Source: Methylococcaceae bacterium (GTDB lineage Bacteria; Pseudomonadota; Gammaproteobacteria; Methylococcales; Methylomonadaceae). From it: a stretch of DNA of 40,466 bases. Of this stretch, positions 17,150 to 25,162 are shown one piece after another. Where the stretch lies: NCBI GenBank assembly GCA_024636875.1, contig JAGXGJ010000001.1, positions 1-40,466 of the forward strand. Reading direction: 5' to 3'. Position 1 is the first letter of the stretch. Each line of letters starts with the position of its first letter. The notes under the pieces are model-generated. The model searched no databases and was not told the origin of the DNA. It saw only the letters and a list, made by a program, of their open reading frames with translations. Made by a program: the position numbers and the translations under genes.

Positions 17150-17459
17150 CAATGATGTTTCATAACATGAAATTGCTGGCTGAGGGGCTGCTCTTGGCAG
17201 CAGCACGGTAGGCGGTAATGGGGCCGGGGCCACACGGTACAGTAATGGGCTCAGATCTTGCGTTATCACATAACAAAAACCCTGATCTGTTTGATGCTTG
17301 ATTGCAAGACCTGCCCCCTGTCTTTTAAGACCCCCGTCTTTTAATATTATTATTCACCACAGAGGCACAGAGAACACAGAGCATTTATAAGCCTTATATA
17401 AGAAACTCTGTGTTCTCTGAACTTCTGTTGTTAACTAAAAAATACAGGCATGATACGCA
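17150..17459. other. Gene-free stretch between vapC remnant and GxxExxY gene
   Basis: 310 bp without a gene. It contains a direct repeat of GTCTTTTAA (about 17312 and 17337 region) beside C-rich GACCTGCCCCCT sequence and the first of two long CACAGAG hairpins (listed separately). It looks like eroded repeat DNA. Confidence 0.5.
17356..17431. repeat. Long hairpin repeat, degenerate copy 1 (CACAGAG element)
   Basis: CAGAGAACACAGAG (17368-17381) and CTCTGTGTTCTCTG (17406-17419) form a perfect 14-bp stem around a 24-nt loop; the outer arms CCACAGAGGCA and ACTTCTGTTG are partly decayed. The same left arm recurs at 17859, so this is a dispersed palindromic element. Confidence 0.85.
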
Positions 17460-17846
17460 ATGGACTATTATGAGACGGACAATGAGTTAACAGGGACGAT
17501 TATAGGCGCTGCCATTGAAGTTCATCGTCATCTGGGGCCTGGATTATTGGAATCCGTGTATGAAGAATGTATGGTCTTTGAATTGGCAGAGCGCGGCTTG
17601 GAAATTCAACGTCAATTACTAATCCCCATCGTTTATAAAGGCAGACAGCTTAAAATCGATTATCGGATCGACCTTTTAGTGAACCAAACAGTTATCATTG
17701 AATTAAAGTCAGTGCAAAAACTGGAAGCTATTCATGAAGCGCAATTGTTAACCTATTTAAAACTGGCAAATAAAAGATTCGGTTTGTTAATGAACTTCAA
17801 TGTACCGATAATGAAACAAGGCATACGCAGACTATTAAACGGCTGA
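17460..17846 (+). CDS. GxxExxY protein (PD-(D/E)xK-like fold family)
   Basis: A 128-residue protein with the family-naming motif GPGLLESVYE (residues about 27-36), preceded by TGTIIGAAIEVHRHL. The core IDYRIDLLVNQTVIIELKSV contains a D...E-x-K arrangement like that of nuclease-fold proteins, and HEAQLLTYLKLANKRFGLLMNF follows. Length agrees with the family (about 125). The family is widespread and its function is not established; a nuclease or recombination-associated role is often suggested from fold. The gene is bracketed by two copies of a long hairpin repeat, suggesting that it and the repeats moved as a unit. No clear RBS is visible before ATG 17460. Confidence 0.88.
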   Translation: MDYYETDNELTGTIIGAAIEVHRHLGPGLLESVYEECMVFELAERGLEIQRQLLIPIVYKGRQLKIDYRIDLLVNQTVIIELKSVQKLEAIHEAQLLTYLKLANKRFGLLMNFNVPIMKQGIRRLLNG

Positions 17847-17858
17847 ATTTTATTATTT

Positions 17859-17927
17859 ACCACAGAGGCACAGAGAACACAGAGATTTTTATTAATCATT
17901 CCTCTGTGTTCTCTGTGTCTCTGTGGT
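17859..17927. repeat. Long hairpin repeat, intact copy 2 (CACAGAG element)
   Basis: A 26-bp left arm at 17859-17884 (begins ACCACAGAGGCACAG) is the reverse complement of 17902-17927 with one mismatch, around a 17-nt AT loop. It sits between the GxxExxY stop and the mod start and could act as a terminator or an RNA stability element as well as a mobile repeat. Confidence 0.92.
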
Positions 17928-17950
17928 GAACCCACAATACGGACAAAAAC

Positions 17951-20806
17951 ATGGCAAAAATTGAAGACGGCAACGGACAGCAATCCGGCAATTACAAACA
18001 CAACCAGGAAGCCGTTCAGCGTCCCGATGCCGGGATTCAACCGGAATTTAACGGGCGCAAGCCGCCTAAAAGCTACCGTTACGATTCCTCGCTGGCGCCA
18101 GAGTTGTGCTGGGATGAAAACGCCGAACGCGAATTTGCCGAATGGTTGTTGAACCTGATTACGGAGGCTGCGGAACAGGGCGAGGCAGAAATCTTTAAAC
18201 AGCCGCAGATTTGGCAAGGCACAGAGGAAAAATTTTCCTCAATCCGTGAATGCGTGGCGCGGCTGAAAAGTCTGACGCAACCGTTTTTAAATTGGGCCGG
18301 CAAGGCCGAACGCCGCGACATCAAAGTGCCGGCCATACCGTTGTTCGTGCATGAACGCCATTCCACCCAAGCCATCTTGAAAACCCTGGAAAGCTACCGC
18401 GCCGCCGGCACGCAACTGGATTTATTCGGCGACCCGGAACTGGACATCAGCGACATGCTGGACGCCTACGAGCACAAAGGCCCGTGGACCAACCGGCTGA
18501 TTCAGGGCGATTCGCTGCAAGTGATGAACTCGCTGCTGGAATACGAAGGCCTGGGCGGCCAGGTGCAAATGATTTATATGGACCCGCCCTATGGTGTGAA
18601 ATTCGGCTCCAACTTTCAGCCCTTTGTGCGCAAGCGCGATGTCAAACACGGCAAAGACGAGGAAATGATCCGCGAGCCGGAAATGGTCAAGGCGTATCGG
18701 GATACCTGGGAATTGGGCTTGCATTCGTATCTGACTTATTTGCGCGACCGTTTATTGCTGGCTAGGGAATTGTTGATTGAAAGCGGCAGTGTGTTTGTGC
18801 AGATTTCAATTGATAACTTTCATCATGTTCGTGAAATTATGGATGAAGTGTTTGAAGCATCTAACTTTATAAGTTTTATAACCTATAGCACAACAGGTGG
18901 ATTCCCTTCAAAAACACTGAGCCGATCAGGAGATTATATCCTTTGGTATTCAAAAAATAAGGAGAAAATCCGTTATAACCAGATTTATACAAAGAAGGAG
19001 TCTCCTATTGGAGATACAAAAAGTAAATATGATCAAGTTGAATTGCCTGATGGTGTTAGACGAGCACTGACTAATGAAGAGAAGAATGGTGATATTACTT
19101 TACCGCAAGGAGCAAAAATATACACTCTTAATGGACTAACCAGTCAAGGTTCTGCAAATAAACCACAGCCTTTGGAATACAATGGTGAAAAATATTTTCC
19201 TGGTTCAAATGCACATTGGAAAGCTAATTATCCAGAGGGCATGGAGAGAATAAAAAAAGCGAATAGAATTCAAAAAGCAAATACTACTATCAGATATATC
19301 AGGTATTTGGACGATTTTTGTGTGCAACCGATTCACAATATATGGGCAAATATTGGAGGGAGCGTTCAAAGCCGTTCAAATCCAAAATTATACGCTGTCC
19401 AAACTGGTAGTTCTCTAATAGAAAGATGTTTACTAATGGTTACCGATCCCGGCGATTTAGTCATGGATCCCACCTGCGGCTCAGGTACGACCGCCTATAT
19501 CGCAGAACAATGGGGCCGCCGCTGGATTACCTGCGACACTTCCCGCGTACCTCTGGCCTTAGCCCGGCAACGCTTGCTGACCGCCACTTTTCCCTGGTAC
19601 GAACTGAAAGAACCATTACGCGGACCCTCCGGCGGTTTTATTTATAAGCGCAAACACAACAAAAAGGGCGAGGAAGTTGGCGGCCTGGTGCCGCGCATTA
19701 CCCTCAAATCCATCGCCAATAACGAAGAACCGGACATGGTCACATTGGTTGATAAACCGGAAATCAACAACAAAATTACCCGCGTCTGCGGAACGTTTAC
19801 TGTAGAAGCGACAATACAGGGTGCGCAGTCGATTGAAGATTACCCTCATACCAACATTGTTGACGAAAGCAGTGTAAAGCCCTCTCCGGAGGGAGAGGGT
19901 TGGGTGAGGGGAAATGAGACCATGGGAAAAAACCTATTTGAATCCCCTCACCCCGGCCCTCTCCCTGGGGGAGAGGGAGTTAAGGAGTCGGCGGTTTATA
20001 ACAATCCCCGCGCCTATCTGGACCGCATGATTGAGGTATTGCGGCAAAGTCTTACCTTGCGCTTGCCGGGCAACAAAAGCCTGCAATTCGACAATGTCCG
20101 CCCGTTGGCGGCAACTGATCATGAATATCTCCATGCCGAAGCCATCGAACAAGACAGTACAAGCAAACGCATAGCCGTGGTGTTCGGTCCGGAAGATGGC
20201 GCAATCAATTCCAACGATGTTCTGGAAGCCTCGCGCGAAGCGTATTATCTGAAATTCGACGCGCTGTATTTTTTCGGCTTTGCAATACAGGCCAAGGCAC
20301 GGGAATTGATCGAAGATCGCGGCAAGTTGAAATTGCCGTGCAGCTATGTCGCCGTCACGCCCGATGTGGTTATGTCGGATTTGTTGAAAACCAGCAAGAC
20401 TTCGGAAATCTTTTCCGTTACCGGTCTGCCGGATATTGAATTTAGCGAAACCGGGCAAAAATTACCCACCGGCGACAAACTCTATCAAGTGACCTTGCTG
20501 GGTCTGGATGTTTTCCGCCCGCACGATCTTGAAACCGAATCGATTGCTGCCGAAAACCTGCCCTGCTGGATGCTGGACACCGACTATAACGGCATGTGTT
20601 TTTGCGCCCGTCAGGTTTTCTTCCCCAAAACCGCCGCCTGGGACAATCTGCAAAAGTCCCTGAAAGGCCGGTTTTCCGATTCAGTCTGGGAGCATCTGGC
20701 CGGCACGACAAGCGAACCGTTTGTGCTGGGCAGCCACAAGCGTATTGCCGTTAAAGTCATCGATGAACGCGGTAATGAGTTGATGGTCATACGGGAGGCG
20801 CGGTGA
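17951..20806 (+). CDS. mod: Type III-like restriction-modification DNA adenine methyltransferase (Mod)
   Basis: A 951-residue enzyme that would methylate N6-adenine in a short recognition site and serve as the specificity subunit for Res. Motif IV (MIYMDPPYG, Asp near residue 211) precedes motif I (MDPTCGSGTT near 506-514), the beta-class order used by type III Mod proteins. The target recognition domain should lie between them, and DNA from about 18780 to 19440 is visibly AT-richer than either side. Residues of about 643-678 (SSVKPSPEGEGWVRG to SPHPGPLPGGEG) are encoded by palindromic repeat DNA inserted in frame. The C-terminal part (PLAATDHEYLHAEAI, DALYFFGFAIQAKA) is typical of the large Mod variants paired with this Res type. 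It is followed by three small genes and res on the same strand. Confidence 0.9.
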   Translation: MAKIEDGNGQQSGNYKHNQEAVQRPDAGIQPEFNGRKPPKSYRYDSSLAPELCWDENAEREFAEWLLNLITEAAEQGEAEIFKQPQIWQGTEEKFSSIRECVARLKSLTQPFLNWAGKAERRDIKVPAIPLFVHERHSTQAILKTLESYRAAGTQLDLFGDPELDISDMLDAYEHKGPWTNRLIQGDSLQVMNSLLEYEGLGGQVQMIYMDPPYGVKFGSNFQPFVRKRDVKHGKDEEMIREPEMVKAYRDTWELGLHSYLTYLRDRLLLARELLIESGSVFVQISIDNFHHVREIMDEVFEASNFISFITYSTTGGFPSKTLSRSGDYILWYSKNKEKIRYNQIYTKKESPIGDTKSKYDQVELPDGVRRALTNEEKNGDITLPQGAKIYTLNGLTSQGSANKPQPLEYNGEKYFPGSNAHWKANYPEGMERIKKANRIQKANTTIRYIRYLDDFCVQPIHNIWANIGGSVQSRSNPKLYAVQTGSSLIERCLLMVTDPGDLVMDPTCGSGTTAYIAEQWGRRWITCDTSRVPLALARQRLLTATFPWYELKEPLRGPSGGFIYKRKHNKKGEEVGGLVPRITLKSIANNEEPDMVTLVDKPEINNKITRVCGTFTVEATIQGAQSIEDYPHTNIVDESSVKPSPEGEGWVRGNETMGKNLFESPHPGPLPGGEGVKESAVYNNPRAYLDRMIEVLRQSLTLRLPGNKSLQFDNVRPLAATDHEYLHAEAIEQDSTSKRIAVVFGPEDGAINSNDVLEASREAYYLKFDALYFFGFAIQAKARELIEDRGKLKLPCSYVAVTPDVVMSDLLKTSKTSEIFSVTGLPDIEFSETGQKLPTGDKLYQVTLLGLDVFRPHDLETESIAAENLPCWMLDTDYNGMCFCARQVFFPKTAAWDNLQKSLKGRFSDSVWEHLAGTTSEPFVLGSHKRIAVKVIDERGNELMVIREAR
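19880..19977. repeat. Pair of inverted palindromic elements inserted in frame within mod
   Basis: CCCTCTCC/GGAGAGGG (19880-19887 / 19892-19899) and CCCTCTCCC/GGGAGAGGG (19957-19965 / 19969-19977) are two palindromes. GGGTGAGGGG (19902-19911) is the exact complement of CCCCTCACCC (19944-19953). So two copies of one repeat face each other and can form a large cruciform. The block reads through without a stop. A further copy lies at 25000-25033 outside genes, so this is a dispersed extragenic-type repeat that has landed in a coding sequence. Confidence 0.92.
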
Positions 20807-20837
20807 TGGCTAACAATGAAACAGTAGGAGGTGAATC

Positions 20838-21068
20838 ATGAGTATTTCTGTTTCTATTGATTTTGCACAATTAAAAAATGCGGTTGCACAATGCAATGCT
20901 GATGAAAAAATGGAGTTATTACGGCTACTGGAAAATGAGACTTTTCCAAGCCGGTTTAGGCAATTTCTGGAACAGGTAAAAACCGATGAATTGAGTCTGG
21001 ATGATATTACTGCAGAAGTCGAGGCCGTCAGGCAAGCAAAATATGTTTTACAATGCAGAGCACGTTAA
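20838..21068 (+). CDS. Small protein in the mod-res interval, antitoxin-like
   Basis: A 76-residue acidic protein with a strong RBS (AGGAGGTGA) just upstream of ATG 20838. It begins MSISVSIDFAQLKNAVAQC and ends in LSLDDITAEVEAVRQAKY, a helical tail like that of short proteins found beside PIN-domain toxins. No catalytic motif is seen. It lies 31 bp after mod. A tiny frame (MANNETVGGES, 20806-20841) overlaps both and could couple translation. An antitoxin or accessory role in the following toxin pair is plausible, but the family is not one I can name. Confidence 0.6.
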   Translation: MSISVSIDFAQLKNAVAQCNADEKMELLRLLENETFPSRFRQFLEQVKTDELSLDDITAEVEAVRQAKYVLQCRAR

Positions 21069-21093
21069 TATCACTATTTTCTGAGGAAAGATT

Positions 21094-21303
21094 ATGTACG
21101 CTTATAAAGAAATTATCACCGTGGACAATCTACAACAATTGACATTAAGTAAACCGTTGCAACTGCCATTAGGCAAAAAAGTCGAGGTTCTAGTCATCGC
21201 TGAAGATGATGGCGAAAACTTGGACGACATACGAAACTATATAAATCAACAGGGCATTACCGAAAGCATGGTCGAAGAAGCTATTGAGTGGGCAAGAAAA
21301 TAA
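21094..21303 (+). CDS. Putative antitoxin partner of the PIN toxin
   Basis: A 69-residue acidic protein with GAGGAAAG about 7 nt before ATG 21094. The N-terminus (ITVDNLQQLTLSKPLQLPLGKKVEVLVIAED) resembles the beta-rich AbrB/VapB-like region and the C-terminus is a helix (NYINQQGITESMVEEAIEWARK) suitable for wrapping a toxin. Its TAA stop shares one base with the toxin ATG (TAATG), the usual coupling in toxin-antitoxin pairs. The call rests mostly on that arrangement. Confidence 0.7.
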   Translation: MYAYKEIITVDNLQQLTLSKPLQLPLGKKVEVLVIAEDDGENLDDIRNYINQQGITESMVEEAIEWARK

Positions 21304-21716
21304 TGCGAGTCGTTTTTGACACGAACACATTAATTTCCGCATTGCTTTTTCGGGGACATTCAAGTTTTTTAGTGCCGTTATGGCAAAACCATGAAATAAC
21401 GGTTTTGGCCAGTCATGATTCGGTAATTGAATTTTTAAGAGTACTCAATTATCCAAAATTTAATCTTTCCAGTTTACAGATAAAGTCTGTCGCTGACGCG
21501 TATTTGCCTTATGTTGTGCTTATCGGTGTAGATAAATCGCAACTGCCCGATGACTTGCCTCAATGCCGCGACATTAAAGACCAGCCATTTATTGATTTGG
21601 CTTATTTTGGAAAAGCTGACGCACTGATAAGTGGCGATTCAGATTTACTAGTTTTAAACGGACAGCTACCTTTTGCTATTGAAACGCCCGCTGCTTTCAA
21701 ACAACGGAACCTATAA
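21303..21716 (+). CDS. PIN-domain toxin (COG1569-type putative ribonuclease)
   Basis: A 137-residue protein from ATG 21303 overlapping the antitoxin stop; an upstream GTG at 21288 is less likely. It has the PIN acidic residues: Asp in MRVVFDTNTLISALLFRG, Glu in SHDSVIEFLRVL, Asp in DIKDQPFIDLAY, and Asp in ADALISGDSDLL. The FDTNTLISALLFRG opening is typical of the 'putative toxin-antitoxin system toxin component, PIN family'. All acidic positions are present, so this copy looks intact, unlike the vapC remnant at 16759. Its position between mod and res could help keep the restriction system from being lost. Confidence 0.85.
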   Translation: MRVVFDTNTLISALLFRGHSSFLVPLWQNHEITVLASHDSVIEFLRVLNYPKFNLSSLQIKSVADAYLPYVVLIGVDKSQLPDDLPQCRDIKDQPFIDLAYFGKADALISGDSDLLVLNGQLPFAIETPAAFKQRNL

Positions 21717-21742
21717 GCTTTATACTGTAAACATTAAACGCT

Positions 21743-24700
21743 ATGTCCAACGAAGTCCAAAACCCGATCATCAATTCGCCGTTTGTCGAGCCGAAACTGC
21801 ATTGGCAAATCGAGCACGGCAAATCACCAGTGAAAGCTGAAGGCCGGCGCCCCGCCAGTTATTATTATCGGGTGCCGGAAAGCGCCGGGCGCGGCCGCAA
21901 AAATAAAAAACAAATGACGCTGCAAGGCGATTTGAATGTCGGCGAACAGGAAGATTTGCCGATTGTAAATTGGCTAAGAATGCGGGTTAAGGAATGGCGC
22001 GCCGGTGTCTTAACCGGTATTCCTTACGATGGCGCATCGCCGGTGACTAAAGAACTGTTGGCTTTGTGGTCCGCCGGCAGCGACAGGCGGCAACAGCGTT
22101 TATATTTTGCCCAGCTTGAAGCTGCGGAAACCCTTATTTTTCTGGTCGAAGCGTCTGAGGTTTACCAGAAAAACAAGCCGCTTATACCACTTGATAAACC
22201 GGGCGATAAAACTCTGGCGAAAGGCTTTAAGGCCTTTACCCGCTATGCCTTGAAAATGGCAACTGGTACCGGTAAAACCACGGTCATGGGCATGTTGTCG
22301 GCGTGGTCGATTTTAAACCGGGTGGCAGCACCGACTGATGATCGATTTTCCGACACGATTTTGATTGTCTGCCCCAATGTCACCATCCGCGAAAGACTAC
22401 AGGAATTAGATCCCGCCTTGGGCGATTTAAGTTTGTACCGCACCCGGCAATTAGTGCCAGTACATCGAATGGAAGAACTCAGGCGCGGCGAAGTCATGAT
22501 TGCCAACTGGCACAAACTGGCCAAAAAGGAAACCAACAGCGTCAATGGGGACTCTGCCAAGGTAGTCAAAACCGGAGAAGCAACTGAAGTTGTGATGAAT
22601 GCCGGACGCACAGACGAACGTATTGAAACCAGGTACTTTGAATCAGACAGAGCCTGGTTTAAACGTATTCGTCAGGAATTAGGTTCCGCTAAAGGCCGCA
22701 CACCGCATTGGCTAATATTTAATGACGAAGCGCATCATGCCTATCGTCGCGGCGACAACAACGGCAATAACATTGTTGATTTGGAAGAAGATGCTTCGCT
22801 TGCTAAAAAGAATGCCAGGGAAGCGACAATCTGGATTGAAGGCCTGGATCGAATCAACAAGTTGGCTGGCGACCGTAAAAAGGGTATTGGTCTTTGCGTT
22901 GATCTCTCCGCTACACCCTTTTATATTCAGGGCTCAGGCAATGAAGTCGGCAAGCCGTTTCCGTGGGTCGTTTCGGATTTTGGTCTGCTGGATGCTATTG
23001 AATCCGGCTTGGTGAAAATTCCGCAGTTGCCGACGCGCGATATTACCGGCGCCAATGAAGCGACTTATTTTAATGTCTGGCGCTGGGTGGAGGACATGGC
23101 CGAAAAAGACGGCCACAGTAAAATCAATCCTCAAATAGTGATGACCTACGCCTCGGCACCGATTACAACGCTGGCTCAAGATTGGCATGAACGGTTTTTA
23201 CAATGGCAACAAGACAGTCAGGGCGAATTGCACCCAGTACCTCCAGTGTTTATCATCGTATGCCGCGATACCAAAGTGGCAGCGGAGGTTTATAACTGGT
23301 TGGCTTACAATGAAGGCGGTTATGGTACTGCACCCACCTGGTTTAGCAATCAACCGGGTGAAGAAGTTACGGTACGAGTGGATTCCAAAGTCGTTGAGGA
23401 TATGGAAGAAGGCGGCACCAAGGATGAAACCAAACGCTTACGCTTTATTCTGGATACGATTGGCAAGAAAACGTGGCTGGGTGGCAAGGTTCCGGAGGAA
23501 TGGTCTGAATTGGTCCGCAAAAATAACGACAAAGCTGCCAGCGATGACAATGACGGTAGTTACAAGTGGATGGATGAGCGTATACCGCCTGGACGTAATA
23601 TCCGCTGCATTATTTCTGTGGCGATGCTGGCGGAGGGCTGGGATGCCAATACGGTTACGCATATTGTCGGCTTGCGTCCGTTTGGCTCCCAGTTATTGTG
23701 TGAACAAGTCGTTGGCCGTGCCCTTCGCCGTCGCAGTTACGCTTTGAATGAAGAGACTGGTCAATTCGAGGAAGAAACAGCGAAAGTATTTGGCGTTCCT
23801 TTTGAATTGGTACCGTTTAAAGTTTCTCAAGGGAAAGATAAACCACCGCCAAAAGAGCCGCATCATATTTTCAGCGATACTGAAAAAGCCCAATTTGCAA
23901 TCAGCTTTCCTATTGTTGAAGGCTATTTCAGTCCGCAAACATTTGAAGTCAATATTGTTTGGAATCAGGTTGCACAGGTAACGATTGATCCCAAAGAAAT
24001 TCCTAATCAAATAGAACTGAATTCGCTAACTTCTTTTGATGGTACGTTGGCTAAATATGGGCCGGGGCAAAGACCTATCCTTACGCTTACAGAGTGGCGC
24101 AAACAATTCCGTTTGCAACAAGTGGCATTTAGTCTCGCCAGGGAGGTTTGTAAACGCTGGGAGTCTGAACAAGGTTCTTTTGAGAAGAGTGATTCAACCA
24201 TTACTCCGCAAGTGTTGTTTCCTAAAGTGGCTTATGCCGCTAAACGGTTTTTATTGGAAAAAATTAAATGCGAGGGCACAGCGCAACCGTGCGATGTGTT
24301 GTTGGTGGGGAAATATCAGCAAGCTGCTGTGAATTCGTTGTATGAAGCCATTCGTAAGGGGGGAGTTTGTGGAAGAAACCTGGAGTTGCCTCGCATCGCA
24401 AAAGGCGCCGCTGGCCGGGGTAGTACGGAATACGTTGATTATCATACGACCAAGGATGTCTATCCGGTAACCAAGAGCCATTTAAACCTGATGGCGGCGG
24501 ATACCAAAAAATGGGAACAAAGTGCCGGCTTTGCACTGGATGCTCATCCTGGTGTGATCAAGTGGGTTAAAAATGAACATTTGGGGTTCTCTATTCCATA
24601 TAGAAAAAGTGGTGTGCCATCCACATACATTCCGGACTTTATTGCCGAACTGGATATAGGCTTGAATTTGATCATCGAAACCAAAGGCCAGTACAACGAC

Positions 24701-24874
24701 AATGCCGATATAAAAGCGAAAGCAGCCGAGCGTTGGGTTAATGCGGTTAACGAAGCTGGAAATTCAGGCTTGTGGCAATATGTGGTGGTTAAAGACCCGG
24801 CTGCCTTGCCGAATATCTTGAACCAGTATTGCGCTACAAAATGGGATGTCAGTGATCTTGAATTTGGGACGTAG
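21743..24874 (+). CDS. res: Type III-like restriction endonuclease subunit (Res), BPTD_3080-type
   Basis: A 1043-residue ATP-dependent helicase-nuclease working with Mod. Helicase motifs are in order: Walker A in LKMATGTGKTTVMG near residue 174, DEAH box in IFNDEAHHAYRRG near 328, LSATPFYIQGSG near 390, and motif VI QVVGRALRRRSY near 655. The C-terminal nuclease domain has the PD-(D/E)xK pattern in IPDFIAEL (about 962) and LIIETKGQ (about 977). It starts 26 bp after the PIN toxin gene with no strong RBS. The enzyme would translocate on DNA and cut sites left unmethylated. No inactivating change is seen. Confidence 0.9.
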   Translation: MSNEVQNPIINSPFVEPKLHWQIEHGKSPVKAEGRRPASYYYRVPESAGRGRKNKKQMTLQGDLNVGEQEDLPIVNWLRMRVKEWRAGVLTGIPYDGASPVTKELLALWSAGSDRRQQRLYFAQLEAAETLIFLVEASEVYQKNKPLIPLDKPGDKTLAKGFKAFTRYALKMATGTGKTTVMGMLSAWSILNRVAAPTDDRFSDTILIVCPNVTIRERLQELDPALGDLSLYRTRQLVPVHRMEELRRGEVMIANWHKLAKKETNSVNGDSAKVVKTGEATEVVMNAGRTDERIETRYFESDRAWFKRIRQELGSAKGRTPHWLIFNDEAHHAYRRGDNNGNNIVDLEEDASLAKKNAREATIWIEGLDRINKLAGDRKKGIGLCVDLSATPFYIQGSGNEVGKPFPWVVSDFGLLDAIESGLVKIPQLPTRDITGANEATYFNVWRWVEDMAEKDGHSKINPQIVMTYASAPITTLAQDWHERFLQWQQDSQGELHPVPPVFIIVCRDTKVAAEVYNWLAYNEGGYGTAPTWFSNQPGEEVTVRVDSKVVEDMEEGGTKDETKRLRFILDTIGKKTWLGGKVPEEWSELVRKNNDKAASDDNDGSYKWMDERIPPGRNIRCIISVAMLAEGWDANTVTHIVGLRPFGSQLLCEQVVGRALRRRSYALNEETGQFEEETAKVFGVPFELVPFKVSQGKDKPPPKEPHHIFSDTEKAQFAISFPIVEGYFSPQTFEVNIVWNQVAQVTIDPKEIPNQIELNSLTSFDGTLAKYGPGQRPILTLTEWRKQFRLQQVAFSLAREVCKRWESEQGSFEKSDSTITPQVLFPKVAYAAKRFLLEKIKCEGTAQPCDVLLVGKYQQAAVNSLYEAIRKGGVCGRNLELPRIAKGAAGRGSTEYVDYHTTKDVYPVTKSHLNLMAADTKKWEQSAGFALDAHPGVIKWVKNEHLGFSIPYRKSGVPSTYIPDFIAELDIGLNLIIETKGQYNDNADIKAKAAERWVNAVNEAGNSGLWQYVVVKDPAALPNILNQYCATKWDVSDLEFGT

Positions 24875-24975
24875 GGATTTATTTTGCATATCAAAATCAA
24901 CAAGAACAAAAGTGTAAAATTTTCTGACAGTTATGGAAATCAAGACCTTTTTGTCAGACAGGTATAGGAGCCAAA

Positions 24976-25054
24976 GTTGGTAAAGCGACCTTTGTAATAC
25001 CCTCACCCTAACCCTCTCCCAAAGGGAGAGGGGTCTTTGTGTCGCTTTACCAAC
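24976..25054. repeat. Nested palindromic element after res
   Basis: GTTGGTAAAGCGAC (24976-24989) is perfectly inverted at 25041-25054 and the similarity continues imperfectly outward (TAGGAGCCAAA against TAGAGTCCGAC). Inside lies CCCTCACCCTAACCCTCTCCC with the CCCTCTCCC/GGGAGAGGG palindrome (25012-25020 / 25024-25032), the same core repeat found inside mod. One repeat appears nested in another. It may also terminate the res transcript. Confidence 0.9.
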
Positions 25055-25083
25055 GTCGGACTCTATAATTAGTATTTAAATTT

Positions 25084-25100
25084 CATGGGGATACCCCATG
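25084..25100. other. Short palindrome upstream of the transglycosylase gene
   Basis: CATGGGG and CCCCATG flank ATA. It could be an operator or an RNA hairpin in the leader of the next gene, and includes an alternative ATG for it. Confidence 0.4.
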
Positions 25101-25162
25101 GATCATCCCTTATTTTACGAAACAACACCCAGTCAAAAGACAAGATTGATAATTATTGCCCG

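Noticed and set aside
19934-20458. Open minus-strand frame of 174 codons
   Set aside because: Antisense to the mod C-terminal region, including the palindromic insert, which is open in several frames by composition.
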